Positions 11,096 to 31,281 of a stretch of 64,000 nt of DNA are shown one piece after another; position 1 is the first letter of the stretch; the number at the start of each line of letters is the position of its first letter. The position numbers and the translations under genes are program-made. The notes under the pieces were generated by a model. It made no database searches and was not told the origin of the DNA. It saw only the letters and a list, made by a program, of their open reading frames with translations. The DNA is from Flaccisagitta enflata (taxonomy: Eukaryota; Chaetognatha; Sagittoidea; Aphragmophora): contig OZ231128.1 of NCBI GenBank assembly GCA_965153355.1, forward strand, positions 27,714,001-27,778,000, written 5' to 3'.

Positions 11096-11680
11096 CTAAG
11101 AGAGAGAAATAGGAGAGGGGGGGGGGGGAAGAGTTGGAGGGGGAAGGGGAAGAAGAGGAAGAAGGGATGGAGGAGAAGGAGGAGTAGGGGAGTCGGGTGA
11201 GGGAATAAGAGTGGCGCTTGGGCACGGGGTAGAGGAGTGGGAGTGTGGAAAAGCGAGAGGACAGAGTAGAACAGGATCGGAAAATGGGGAAAGGTAACTG
11301 AGTTAATTTATGATTGGAAAAAGGAGGAAGACAAATGAGGAAGTCATGGAAAGGGGTCGACGGTTTTTTTAAGCGCCAAAAGTTGAGCAACAAATATCGG
11401 GACAATCGGAAAACAATAAGCCCTACACATCATGAGTAAAACAAAGGCACCATCACTAGATGATGGGAGTGATGTCAAAATTAAGGAAATTTGAAATAAG
11501 GGCGATAGAGAATTGAGAGCGAGAGTACGAAGCCGTAACGTGCAAGAGATATACAAAGGGAAACTAATGGGATGTAACGAAGTTGGATGAAACGGAAGAA
11601 AGGGCAGAGGAGAAAATGATAGAAATGGGAGTTAGGAAAATTCTCAGCGTAACAGCGTTTGCGAATGACGCTGTGGAGAG
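11096..11680. other. No gene recognised
   Basis: Purine-rich, poly-G near 11118. Intronic or intergenic for the Ig gene. Confidence 0.45.
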
Positions 11681-11770
11681 CAAAAGAGAGCAAAAGAGAG
11701 ACCAAAAGAGACCAAAAGAGAGACCAAAAGAGAGCAAAAGAGAACAAAAGAGTGCAAAAGAGAGCTGAAG
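11681..11770. repeat. GA-rich minisatellite
   Basis: Repeats of 'agagcaaaag' and 'agaccaaaag' (about 10 bp, nine copies). Confidence 0.85.
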
Positions 11771-11925
11771 AGGAATCGGATATGAATGAAAAACGGCTGC
11801 TTTCCATTGAGTCGTTTCGAGGACAAAAGACTGTCAAAAGTACAATCATTCAATCAAGAGCAGTACAAAAGAGATATTGAAGCAATAGAGGGATGTAAAG
11901 TAACGACTTGTTGCGATTCTATACA

Positions 11926-11983
11926 TCATTATCATCATCATCATCTTAATTATAATCTTCATCTTTACTGAGGTCATCGTAAC

Positions 11984-12049
<66 letters not shown>

Positions 12050-12056
12050 TATCATT

Positions 12057-12105
<49 letters not shown>

Positions 12106-12168
12106 GTTTCATCACCATCATCGTTTCATCAATATCATTTTCAACATCATCATCATTACCATAGTCTT

Positions 12169-12203
<35 letters not shown>

Positions 12204-12225
12204 TCTCATCATCATCATCATCATC
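11926..12225. repeat. (ATC)n microsatellite
   Basis: Three blocks of ATC triplets, the longest at 11985-12105, with short interruptions. Confidence 0.96.
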
Positions 12226-12880
12226 AAACTTGGCTGATTTTGGGCTTGTCGGAGGATTTTGAGAACCCAAATGGCTGGGAGTGTTGTTGAGAGCGTGGAA
12301 TAGAGGCGAGAAAGGGCCAAAGGACCAAGAGTCGGGGGGGGGGGGGAGGACCGGAATTTCAGAAAACGCAAAAAAAAATCCATGTGGCCGCTACCCCAAA
12401 AACAAAAGAAGAATATTCAAAATATAGATCGAGTATGAAAAAGCTGGGAGCAGTGGAGATGAAGGATGAGAAAGAATGTTAAAATGGAACTGATGGGAAG
12501 CAGGATGGAAGAAACCGAATAGGAATTTGATAGTCTCATCCGAAACGGATATCCATATCCGTCTACTGACTCAAGCATGTAAACTGTGGAAAGAATTTTC
12601 CAATTCACCGACGTATCCAATAATGGCAGGGGGGGCGAACAGGGGGGCGAACAAGGGCAGTAATGCAGATGGGCAGGGGCTGTAATATGCGGGGACATGG
12701 GCTGTTTTGCTCGAAACCTCTCAGGGCACCTTTCAGGGCTGATACAGAGAATTGAGGCCTACTCACAATGCGGCGCCCAAAGCGACGGCGCCGTTGTAAG
12801 GGCGCCGCCGTTGGAACGTGAAAAACGCATAAAACGGTCAATCAATTATCTCAGGGCGCACGTTCTCGGCGCTAAGCACA
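12226..12880. other. No gene recognised
   Basis: Unremarkable DNA with one GC-rich patch (12767-12830). A gtgagt-like donor sits at its minus-strand end, but no acceptable acceptor was found. Confidence 0.4.
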
Positions 12881-12884
12881 GTGC

Positions 12885-13082
12885 GCCGCAGTCTCATCAC
12901 ATTGCGCCGCAGTCTCATCACATTGCGCCGCTGTCTCAGCACTGCGCCGCAGTCTCAGCACAGTGCGCCGCAGTCTCAGCACATTGCGCTGCAGTCTCAG
13001 CACAGTGCATCGCTGTCTCAGCACAGTGCGTCGCTGTCTCAGCACAGTGCGTTGCTGTCTCAGCACAGTGCGCCGCGGTCTA
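12885..13082. repeat. 21-bp minisatellite
   Basis: About nine copies of 'ctcagcacagtgcgccgcagt', with C/T changes at the CpG sites. Confidence 0.93.
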
Positions 13083-13199
13083 AGCAAGACATTTGAATTT
13101 CCTAAAAAATTTGAAAAGATTGATGGAAAATTTTTAAAAATGGGTAGAAAATTCTAGAAAATGGATCAATTTATGGTTCTCAACTCTGCAATTATACAC

Positions 13200-13530
13200 A
13201 TGTATGTTAGGGCGGCTACCTGGATGGTCAAATGTGGTCAAATTTCAGAACGCCTCAGCCAATTAACCATACACTCTATGTCGTATTTAAAAAAGAATTG
13301 AGGCAAGCGGAGATCGGTATCTGGAAAGAAAGCCCGCACGGCAACACTATAGAGTTTCAATGGGCTTAAAATTGCTTTCATATACTTTACCATTGTGTTG
13401 CCGTGCGGGTTTCTTGATCAAATACCGACCTCTGCTTGTCTGATTCACTGCCCAAATGCCGCTTAGCATATATGGTTAGATGGCGGAGGAATTTCAAATT
13501 TTGAGCCAAATTCACCCTTGTATGTATTCA
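13200..13530. mobile_element. Inverted-repeat element (MITE-like)
   Basis: 'cggtatctggaaagaaaccc'-type sequence at 13299-13345, including cccgcacggcaacac, returns inverted at 13393-13438 as gtgttgccgtgcggg. The outer boundaries are approximate. Confidence 0.55.
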
Positions 13531-13803
13531 AAACAAAGTTTTAAAGCAAGGCCATTATTGCAGATGAACCTCACAGATACAGATGCTGAGGGATCAAATT
13601 TTTGTTACTAGTTCTTAGGTTAATGCCGATTTGAAAATGAAAAGAAGTTTCATGAAAAAAACAATTCCATATCCTACAGAGAAGGCAAATTACAAGTAGT
13701 GTTGCATATTGATAATTAAGTCCCTTATCCTTGATAAGAATACGACATCTAATGTTTAAATCAGTACACAGTGCAGTGAGTGCACCGCCGATTGTAAAAG
13801 CTC

Positions 13804-13962
13804 ATCCGCGGCCGATTTCGGTGGTAGTGATGGTATTGGTCGGTGTTGGTGGCTGTGGTGATGGTGGTGGCATGCCAGAGGTGGTGGCGGTGGCGATAGC
13901 GGCGGCGGCGGTGGCGGTGGCGGCGGTGGCGGCGGTGGCGGCGGCGGCGGTGCTTGGCTCAT
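13804..13962. repeat. GGT/GGC triplet-rich tract
   Basis: Degenerate (GGC)n and (GGT)n with CpG-rich sequence. The Pro/His-rich and Ala-rich frames here are artefacts. Confidence 0.85.
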
Positions 13963-14025
13963 CTTTCCTGAATGAGGCGGAAAAGAGAACAAAAGAGGGA
14001 AAATCGAGAGAAAATGACAAATGTA

Positions 14026-14186
14026 TCTCTCTCTGTCTCTCTCTCTGTCTCTCTCTCTGTCTCTCTCTCTCTGTCTCTCTCTCTGTCTCTCTCTCTGTCT
14101 CTCTCTGTCTCTCTCTCTGTCTCTGTCTCTCTCTGTCTCTCTCTCTGTCTCTCTCTCTGTCTCTCTCTCTGTCTCTCTCTGTGTGT

Positions 14187-14247
<61 letters not shown>
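14026..14247. repeat. (CT)n with CTGT interruptions
   Basis: A regular 'ctctctgt' octamer pattern to about 14170, then pure CT. Confidence 0.96.
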
Positions 14248-14249
14248 AG

Positions 14250-14680
14250 AAACCGATTGATAACCTTTGGCACAGTGAGTACTTTTTTTACACACAAAAA
14301 AGGGAGATAAATTTTTTTATTAAGTTACCGTTGATTTCAAAAGTCAGCTTCAATGCTCAACTAAATCAAAGCGTTGTACCCTGTCCTGAGATCATGAGAT
14401 CCTGGCTTTAAATGTAAGCATTGCTTGATATCACAGCCGCCAGGGTGTGCAGCGAAATCTTCACTGGCTCTTAATTCTGAATCAAGTTTGAACTTTGCAG
14501 GAGCGCTGCTTCTTGACAAATCAATTTTATAGAGCTACAGACTCCAGGTTGAACGCACTTGTAAAAGTTTAGACAACTCTTCAAAATGAGACCAATCTGG
14601 AATGTAAAGTGTTACCAACCAACCGACCAACTAACAGACCGACCGACCAACAGACCGACCGACCAACATGGCCACTTGTA
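14250..14680. other. No gene recognised
   Basis: Ends with a short GACC/AACA array (14615-14668) like the core of family A, but without the hairpin. Confidence 0.45.
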
Positions 14681-14681
14681 A

Positions 14682-14748
14682 ATCGGCGTGCAATCGGCGT
14701 GCAATCGGCGTGCAATCGTTGTGCAATCGGCGTGCAATCGGCGTGCAA
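14682..14748. repeat. 11-bp minisatellite
   Basis: Six copies of 'tcggcgtgcaa', one with 'gttg'. Confidence 0.92.
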
Positions 14749-14760
14749 TTAACATGTTCA

Positions 14761-14952
14761 TCAATTCATGAACTTCATGCTCTGAATTTCATCCGCTACT
14801 CTTGCATGGAAATTGACTTTGATACCTTGACAGGTGGATAATGCTCCAATGGAGAAAGACAATTTATCAGGTTGATCGAAATCATATAACCTGAAACCAG
14901 CTGGATCCAACTGGAACCGCCTATAATACCGCTCATCAATATGCTCCGCCAT
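14761..14952 (-). CDS. Possible exon of unknown function
   Basis: A minus-strand frame starting MAEHIDERYYRRFQLDPAGF and continuing RLYDFDQPDKLSFSIGALS. The composition is protein-like and not microsatellite-derived, and a gtatca donor after CTCQG could end it as an exon. No family was recognised. It lies about 300 bases downstream, on the same strand, of the fragment at 15240-15512, and the two may belong to one gene or one decayed element. Function is unknown. Confidence 0.3.
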   Translation of the reverse strand: MAEHIDERYYRRFQLDPAGFRLYDFDQPDKLSFSIGALSTCQGIKVNFHARVADEIQSMKFMN

Positions 14953-14985
14953 TAACGGTTACAGCCTCAATCAAAGAGGCAATGG

Positions 14986-14986
14986 C

Positions 14987-15039
<53 letters not shown>

Positions 15040-15115
15040 TGGAGAGATGGAGAGATGGGGAGATGGGGAGGTGGGGAGATGGGGAGATGGAGAGAGCGAG
15101 AGCGAGAGATGGGGA
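14986..15115. repeat. (GA)n and GGAGAT repeats
   Basis: GA array followed by repeats of 'ggggagat' and 'ggagagat'. Confidence 0.93.
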
Positions 15116-15239
15116 GTGGGATATTTAAGATGTCATCAGGATCCTAAAAGGACATCCTCTAAAACACATTGATTTTCATTCGATGCAAGGTATAATGCTG
15201 TCTATCTCCAATCTGCATGCCTCTTGCTCAATGAGCCCA

Positions 15240-15512
15240 TCAGGACAGGGGCAACGACAAAAATATCACCGTGTTCTGGCCTAGCAGGAAATGAGACTCC
15301 ACTTTGGAATAAATATCATTGACCACATTAGGTAAGTTCTTTGACCAGTCAGAAAAGGGTTTTGATAAAAACATGCTCACGATTTGATATTTCAGCTTTA
15401 TTTCAGCGGCATCACATATCTTGAGAAATTCATCAAAAAACGATTCTACCTTTTGAATGAGCGCATGGGCACTGCGCAGTAAGATTTGTAAACCAATCCA
15501 GTCCGACTTGGC
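15240..15512 (-). CDS. Possible exon or gene fragment, unknown function
   Basis: About 90 codons open on the minus strand after an acceptor-like ccactttag. It reads KSDWIGLQILLRSAHALIQK, then VESFFDEFLKICDAAEIKLK, and stops after FLSLPLS. It has no early ATG, so it would be an internal or last exon. Composition is that of an alpha-helical protein rather than a repeat. No family was recognised. The frame could also be a relic of a mobile-element protein. Confidence 0.35.
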   Translation of the reverse strand, partial: AKSDWIGLQILLRSAHALIQKVESFFDEFLKICDAAEIKLKYQIVSMFLSKPFSDWSKNLPNVVNDIYSKVESHFLLGQNTVIFLSLPLS

Positions 15513-15765
15513 CTAAAGTGGTTTTGGAGTTAACTGTGGTCATTTTTGGATGAGGATTTGGCAAAGAGTTGTTACACTTAGTTCATTCCAACTTGTTAGA
15601 CTAAGGACATCCAACGTGAAGTAATTCACATAATAGAAAGGACGGTCTAGCGAGATCCATCTTTACTCGACTGTGACACTGAAGCCGATAGAAGGATCAA
15701 GCATTGGAAGTGTCATAGAAGACAATAGTCGTGATTGTCAACAACAACCACAACCAGAACAACCA
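15513..15765. other. No gene recognised
   Basis: No signal seen before the CCA array. Confidence 0.4.
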
Positions 15766-15833
15766 CCACCACCACCACCACCACCACCACCACCACCACC
15801 ACCACCACCACCACCACCACCACCACCACCACC
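15766..15833. repeat. (CCA)n microsatellite
   Basis: About 22 CCA units. The poly-proline frame is an artefact. Confidence 0.96.
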
Positions 15834-16088
15834 ATCATCAACAACAACTATGCACCAGCTTTTGATTGTTCCAACTTTTGATTGTTCTAGCTTTTAGAAT
15901 TGGTTGTCGTCATTGTAGTGAGACCAGATGGATGCTGATTTTGGCATTATTGTACTCCTTGCTTAGATGAAGTCATTTTTGCCTATTTCCCCAAGACGAC
16001 AAGCGTTGGGATGTCAAATTGGCTTGAGCTTTGAGTTTTTGCTTTTGTGTATTTGCTGCACAAATCAGCATTATTAGCTTGCTTTTTT

Positions 16089-16305
16089 AGTCGCGTGCTA
16101 CGCGACTCTACATCCCGCTTTGTTGGTCGGTCCGTCAGTCCGTCGGTCCGTCGGTCCATTGGTCCATCCGTCGGTCCGTCACACTTTACCTTTTTTGTTT
16201 TTTTGCGGTCTTTGGCCTCACTTCACCTGCCCAAATGATTGAGTGACCTCAAATACAGCCCCTGCCCACCCGCACGCGACTGGGGTAGCCGTGTATCCGG
16301 CCTTG
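16089..16305 (+). mobile_element. Family A hairpin element
   Basis: AGTCGCGTGCTACGCGACT after a T tract, GTCC/GTCG array, 'cctgcccacccgcacgcgac', and ggccttg before ttt. One of the cleanest copies. Confidence 0.9.
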
Positions 16306-16811
16306 TTTCCATTCATTGTTGGTCATTATCATGTATCAGGGCATACTTAGTACGCCTTATGTATGTATTCGCCGCTCCTTTTCATTACAACATTCATGAC
16401 TAGTAAATGCGCGTACGAATCAGTAATGGTATTTGGCTTGTATCCACTCTGGTAAGTTGCCTGTGATAGTCCGCTGATATAAACCGACTTTTGCTTGTTT
16501 CCGTCGTCGTCTTCGGTGTTGGACTATTTTCCGGATGATTTCCTGGAAATCGTTTTGTCGGGTGTTTATAGCGACGACTCGACGGCGAAGGAAACCATGG
16601 CGATCGCCTAAATGGCGAAGGAACCCATAGCAATACCGTCTAAATGGCGATGTATCAATGGCGAAGGAATAAATAGCGCCCCCTATTTTCTACATATTAG
16701 AAAAAAGAAGAGGGGAAGATAGGAAGAAGTTAAGAGATAAAGCTAATGAGCAACAAATTTGATAAATATGATGACATTTAAATGTGTTGATAATGTTGAT
16801 GATGATGTTGA

Positions 16812-16939
<128 letters not shown>

Positions 16940-16962
16940 TATCGTCGTATTGATAAATAGAC

Positions 16963-17041
<79 letters not shown>

Positions 17042-17168
17042 TATGGAGATGCGCCAGCTCCAGAGCCACGTGGCACATGGTCAGGTATAGACACGTGGTA
17101 TATCGTTTGTAGTGCAATGCTGCAGTTTGTAGTGCAATGCTGCAGTTCCAAATGCGGGAATGCATGTT

Positions 17169-17169
<1 letters not shown>

Positions 17170-17241
<72 letters not shown>
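17170..17241. repeat. (GA)n microsatellite upstream of the MULE gene
   Basis: About 35 GA units. A possible untranslated first exon follows and ends at a gtaagt donor (17345). Confidence 0.95.
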
Positions 17242-17755
17242 GCAGTGATGCAACAGCTCCAAAGCAACATAATGGATCGGGTGAATGATCGAAGATCGAA
17301 GATCGAAGTTCATCATTCCTCGGGTGAGGAATACGCCACATAAGGTAAGTAGACAAGGAGAAGATGAGGAAAAAGCGCGAAATCTCTGTCGTTATCGTTG
17401 TTTTAGTCGTCATTATTGTTGTTGTTGTCGTTGTTGTGCTGGTTGTCGTTGTTGTAAGATGTGGAAAAGGCGCGAAATCTTTGTCGTTATCGTTGTTGTA
17501 GTCGTCGTTGTCAGTCAACCAGCAGTGGGTGTAGTGGGTGAGACTGCTGCAAAACAGCTTTTGGGGTCATGAGATATGCAGGAGTCGAAACACAAATGAT
17601 AGTTGACGTCCTGGGGATCGTTGATCACTCAATCATTATCGCTTGAAGCGTAAGAAGTACAAGCTACTTGTCATACTCTGAAAAAAACCAGCAAAACTGT
17701 GCTCTCTGATTTTGTGTTACATGCTCATTTAATTCATGTTTTTCGCATTTTCATC

Positions 17756-28374
<10,619 letters not shown>

Positions 28375-28384
28375 NNNNNNNNNN
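28375..28384. other. Assembly gap (10 N)
   Basis: Ten N directly after the splice donor of exon 5 of the second MULE copy. The sequence changes character completely on the other side, so the join and the true gap size are uncertain. Confidence 0.98.
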
Positions 28385-28572
28385 CTATCACAGATAATTC
28401 TCATACACAGAAAAAAACTGACCAACAGCCATCAACTAGCAACGCCAAACAACAACCAGAATCACCAGAACCAAAACGAAAACGAAAAACACCTGTTAGA
28501 AAGAAAGAGAGCAAAAAAGATAACCCCCCCCCCAAAAAAAAAGACAAAATAACTAAAGATAACTTTCTGTAA
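28385..28572 (+). CDS. C-terminal part of a basic protein, viral island
   Basis: Open from the gap to a TAA five bases before the capsid ATG. It is rich in Lys, Pro and Gln (PEPKRKRKTPVRKKESKK, then PPPKKKDKITKDNFL). A Lys-rich tail next to a capsid gene would suit a DNA- or capsid-binding virion protein, but no domain is visible and the start is lost in the gap. A cag acceptor at 28391-28393 means this may be a last exon. Frame chosen because it alone ends tightly against the next gene. Confidence 0.5.
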
Positions 28573-28577
28573 ACAAT

Positions 28578-29735
28578 ATGTCAGAAGCTGTAAAATTCCG
28601 AGCTCCTCAAGATATTGAATCTCCGGAAGTTGCGCAGACGTTAGCGCATTCGCCACATGGTTTACAAGATGGGATTTTATATAGAACTTTTGCATGCATT
28701 TCAACACTAGACCCAAATGAGCTAGACATTAACAGTCGATCCATAACTTATGGCATACTCCAAAAATCAGCCTTCATCAATACTCAAAAACTTTTTATGA
28801 ATATCAGTTTAATGATAGTTAAAGATGCAGGAGAAGAAGCCCTTTCAATCGAAGATGGCGTTGTTCCACCGGCCTCTCCTGCTCAGCAACTATTTGATGA
28901 CATAAGTATAACAATGTCGGATATGAATCTTGACAGGCAAGTTAACTAATTTTTTTTAATCACGGACAACTAGTCCTGTCCAGCTGTCCAAATGCCCAAC
29001 TGTTCTCTTTAACAAGACAATATGTCCTTTTCCTTTCTTTCTGATTCTCTTTAGGCCCGGAACATATTATAGCATGCTTACGCATATTCAACAAATGTTA
29101 GAGATTTCTAGACCAATAAAAGAATCTTGGCTTAATTTCTATGAAGGCTATGATGATGACATTGATGGAGAGTACTCAACAGCAACAGAAGCTGTGGAAA
29201 AAAAAGGAGAAAAACTTGTCGCAAAAAATGCCACTGGACGCAGAATGCTCAAAATTTTAAATAAGAAAGTGAACGAATATTTAATCTCACTTGAAACTCC
29301 CCTAAAATACTTTCCAATTTTAATCCCTACGGTAATTTAAAAAAAAATCTACTATATTTTTTTTACTTTTTTTTTTTATTTAAAAAGAAAATTAAAATTA
29401 AATTTTTCACTTTTTTTACCAGGGATTACCAATTTCTCTACGCTGCTTCCTAACTTCTCCTCAGGTTAGATTAATATTTTTTATCAACAAGGCCGGATAC
29501 ATGACTATCCAAGCCATGTGCAAGTGGACAGCACGACAAATTAACCTTTTTTTTTTTTTTTTTTTTTTTTCTAGAAATATTTCTTGGTTCCAAATAATAG
29601 CACCTGCAAACCTCGATTCAAAATAACTGAAGGGAAAATCTTGGCCGAAATCCTGCTTCTGAAGCCCAATTTAATCAATGCAAGTGAAAACATTTTTTGA
29701 TTTTTTTTTTTTTTTTTTTTTTGAGATTTTTTTTG

Positions 29736-29782
<47 letters not shown>

Positions 29783-30543
29783 GCCATTGAAGCCCGTATG
29801 GCAAAGAATTTCTTGCAAGTGGACTTTCAAAGTAGATTTATCAAAACATTCTCGGTGGAACAGGGCTTGCTTGAGAAGAACATTCCAATCGCATCGAGAC
29901 AAACATGTTCTTATATTATTTGTGCTTTCCAAGATAACGTCCGGCATTGTGGTCACTATCAAAAAAACTATTTTGAATACTCAAGGTGTGGTATTCAAAA
30001 TGCTTATGTGACTTGCAGCGCTGCCGATTTCCGAATTCCATCTTTACCAATTCCTACCATCGGCGGACAACAAGCGGGTGATTAAACATATTTGAGACAT
30101 AACCATCAGAGAAGACCGACTGACCGACTGATCAATCAACTTATACAGACAGTTAAAGTTTCCTTTAAAAAACCATTCATACAGGGTACGATTTTACCTC
30201 TTCAAGATCTTTAAAAGCAAGCTACTGGTATGTTTTGAACGCCTTTGGTAAAATGGGAAGTAGTGCAGGAACCAAAGATTTCTCCTTTGAATCTTGGAAG
30301 AATCATAGATTCCTGCTTCCCTTTAACCTCTCGGGCGAGGACTCCATTGCTAATCAAGAAAAAAGAAGAAGAATTACTTTCCGACCTATTGCAACAGCCA
30401 ACGATTACTCACTTTATCTCAAATTTAAATCGCCAACGACCAGGTACCACTACCACCAGTCGCATAGCACACAGACATAACCGAATCATATACATATCCC
30501 TAGTCGCATACTGGATGATGTAGAGTCGCATAGCACACACTGA

Positions 30544-30582
<39 letters not shown>

Positions 30583-30681
30583 CTTAGTGTCATTCGCGTA
30601 ATAGTTATTTATCTCCAGTCGCGTTCTTTAGGAATTCTGTCCGACAGGACATGTGTCAGAAATTTTGAACAAGACCAATAA
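28578..30681 (+). CDS. Double jelly-roll-type major capsid protein, 7 exons
   Basis: Proposed exons: 28578-28936, 29055-29331, 29423-29464, 29575-29679, 29783-30077, 30185-30443, 30588-30681, together 476 codons and a stop in one frame. Introns 1 and 4 use GC donors (gcaagt); the others use GT. Order and spacing of motifs follow Polinton/adintovirus hexon-like proteins. Exon 1 has a strand-turn-strand stretch ending GEEALSIEDGVVPP and then a short 'SPAQQLFDDISI' segment. Exon 2 has TYYSMLTHIQQML. Exon 5 has the middle jelly-roll strands. Exon 6 has SWKNHRFLLPFNLS, like the 'fl..FdLt' motif. Exon 7 is a hydrophobic strand with a charged end. Length suits the family. It would build the icosahedral shell. 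The assignment rests on pattern memory, not a search. The adjacent protease supports it. Confidence 0.65.
29465..29574 (+). other. Capsid intron 3 carrying a family A remnant
   Basis: From 29486 the intron reads aacaaggccggatac and then follows family A (reverse orientation) for about 50 bases. Nearly all differences are C-to-T or G-to-A changes. A long T tract and ctag acceptor close the intron. Confidence 0.8.
30078..30184 (+). other. Capsid intron 5 with a GACC-type array
   Basis: Contains 'gaccgactgaccgactgatc', the array type found in the core of reverse-orientation family A copies. The hairpin end is not recognisable. Confidence 0.5.
30444..30587 (+). other. Capsid intron 6 carrying a family A hairpin end
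   Basis: 'gtagagtcgcatagcacaca' followed by 'ctgattaaaa' aligns with the hairpin end of family A (gtagagtcgcgtagcacgcg), with G-to-A changes. 'gtcgcat' occurs three times. A T tract and cttag acceptor follow. Confidence 0.75.
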
Positions 30682-30710
30682 ATACAAAACAACAACAAAA
30701 ACAAAACAAG

Positions 30711-31271
30711 ATGTCATTTACATCAAAAGAACTCATAACCACGGACAAAGATTTAATGAAATATTTAAAGAGAATTCCAAAAGCACTGAAATTTATCAAT
30801 AATGGTGCTCTTATCATTCCTTATGATAAACTTTTGACATTAAAACACAATATTTTTTCAAATAGAAGAAAAATGGCTATAGTTCTGAATTCTGCACATT
30901 CACAAGAAATTTATCAAACCACAGGCCATTGGTTCCTTCTGGCCTTGGACCTACGTAGTCATGATAAACGATGCCTACTTGTTGATAGTTTGGCTAGCGT
31001 TTACAGAGATAAAAAAGAAATAAAAGATACTATCGATACTTTTTGTAGCACTCATCATCTTTTTTTGTCTCATTTCAATTTGGTCACACAGTCTCGAAAA
31101 AATTTATCCTGTGGATTTTTCTTAATCTATTTTTTACGATTATTTACAATACGCAACATCCCGCACTTTGCTAAATTAAAACAGCTTTTAAAAAATTATT
31201 CTTTGTTAGAGCGTGAAAAATATATTCTAAAACGCGCCTATAAGTTATGTAAATTTGGATTTTTATCTTAA
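30711..31271 (+). CDS. Adenain-like cysteine protease
   Basis: 186 codons, starting 29 bases after the capsid stop. The adenovirus-type maturation protease signature is complete: H73-W74 in TGHWFLLALD, acidic D92 in LLVDSL, oxyanion-hole Q127 and nucleophile C134 in SCGFFLIYF. The seven-residue spacing from Gln to Cys is that of adenain. The length fits the family (about 200 residues). Such enzymes cleave capsid and core precursors inside the virion and occur in adenoviruses, Polintons and related elements. No intron is needed. The final codons are basic. The fold also occurs in Ulp1/SUMO proteases, but the compact size and the neighbours favour the viral enzyme. All catalytic positions are present, so the frame looks functional. 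Confidence 0.85.
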   Translation: MSFTSKELITTDKDLMKYLKRIPKALKFINNGALIIPYDKLLTLKHNIFSNRRKMAIVLNSAHSQEIYQTTGHWFLLALDLRSHDKRCLLVDSLASVYRDKKEIKDTIDTFCSTHHLFLSHFNLVTQSRKNLSCGFFLIYFLRLFTIRNIPHFAKLKQLLKNYSLLEREKYILKRAYKLCKFGFLS

Positions 31272-31281
31272 TTCAGTGAAA

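Noticed and set aside
11583-11880. Lys/Glu-rich frames near 11.7 kb
   Set aside because: Encoded by a 10-bp GA-rich minisatellite with no supporting splice or domain signal.
12767-12840. Upstream exon of the minus-strand Ig gene
   Set aside because: A gtgagt-like donor exists, but no acceptor. The frame that would fit phase 0 reads as an Arg-rich artefact of CpG-rich sequence.
31255-31281. Earlier start for the Gly/Ser-repeat protein
   Set aside because: 31255 is a TTG inside the protease gene. The first ATG in frame is at 31282, ten bases after the protease stop.
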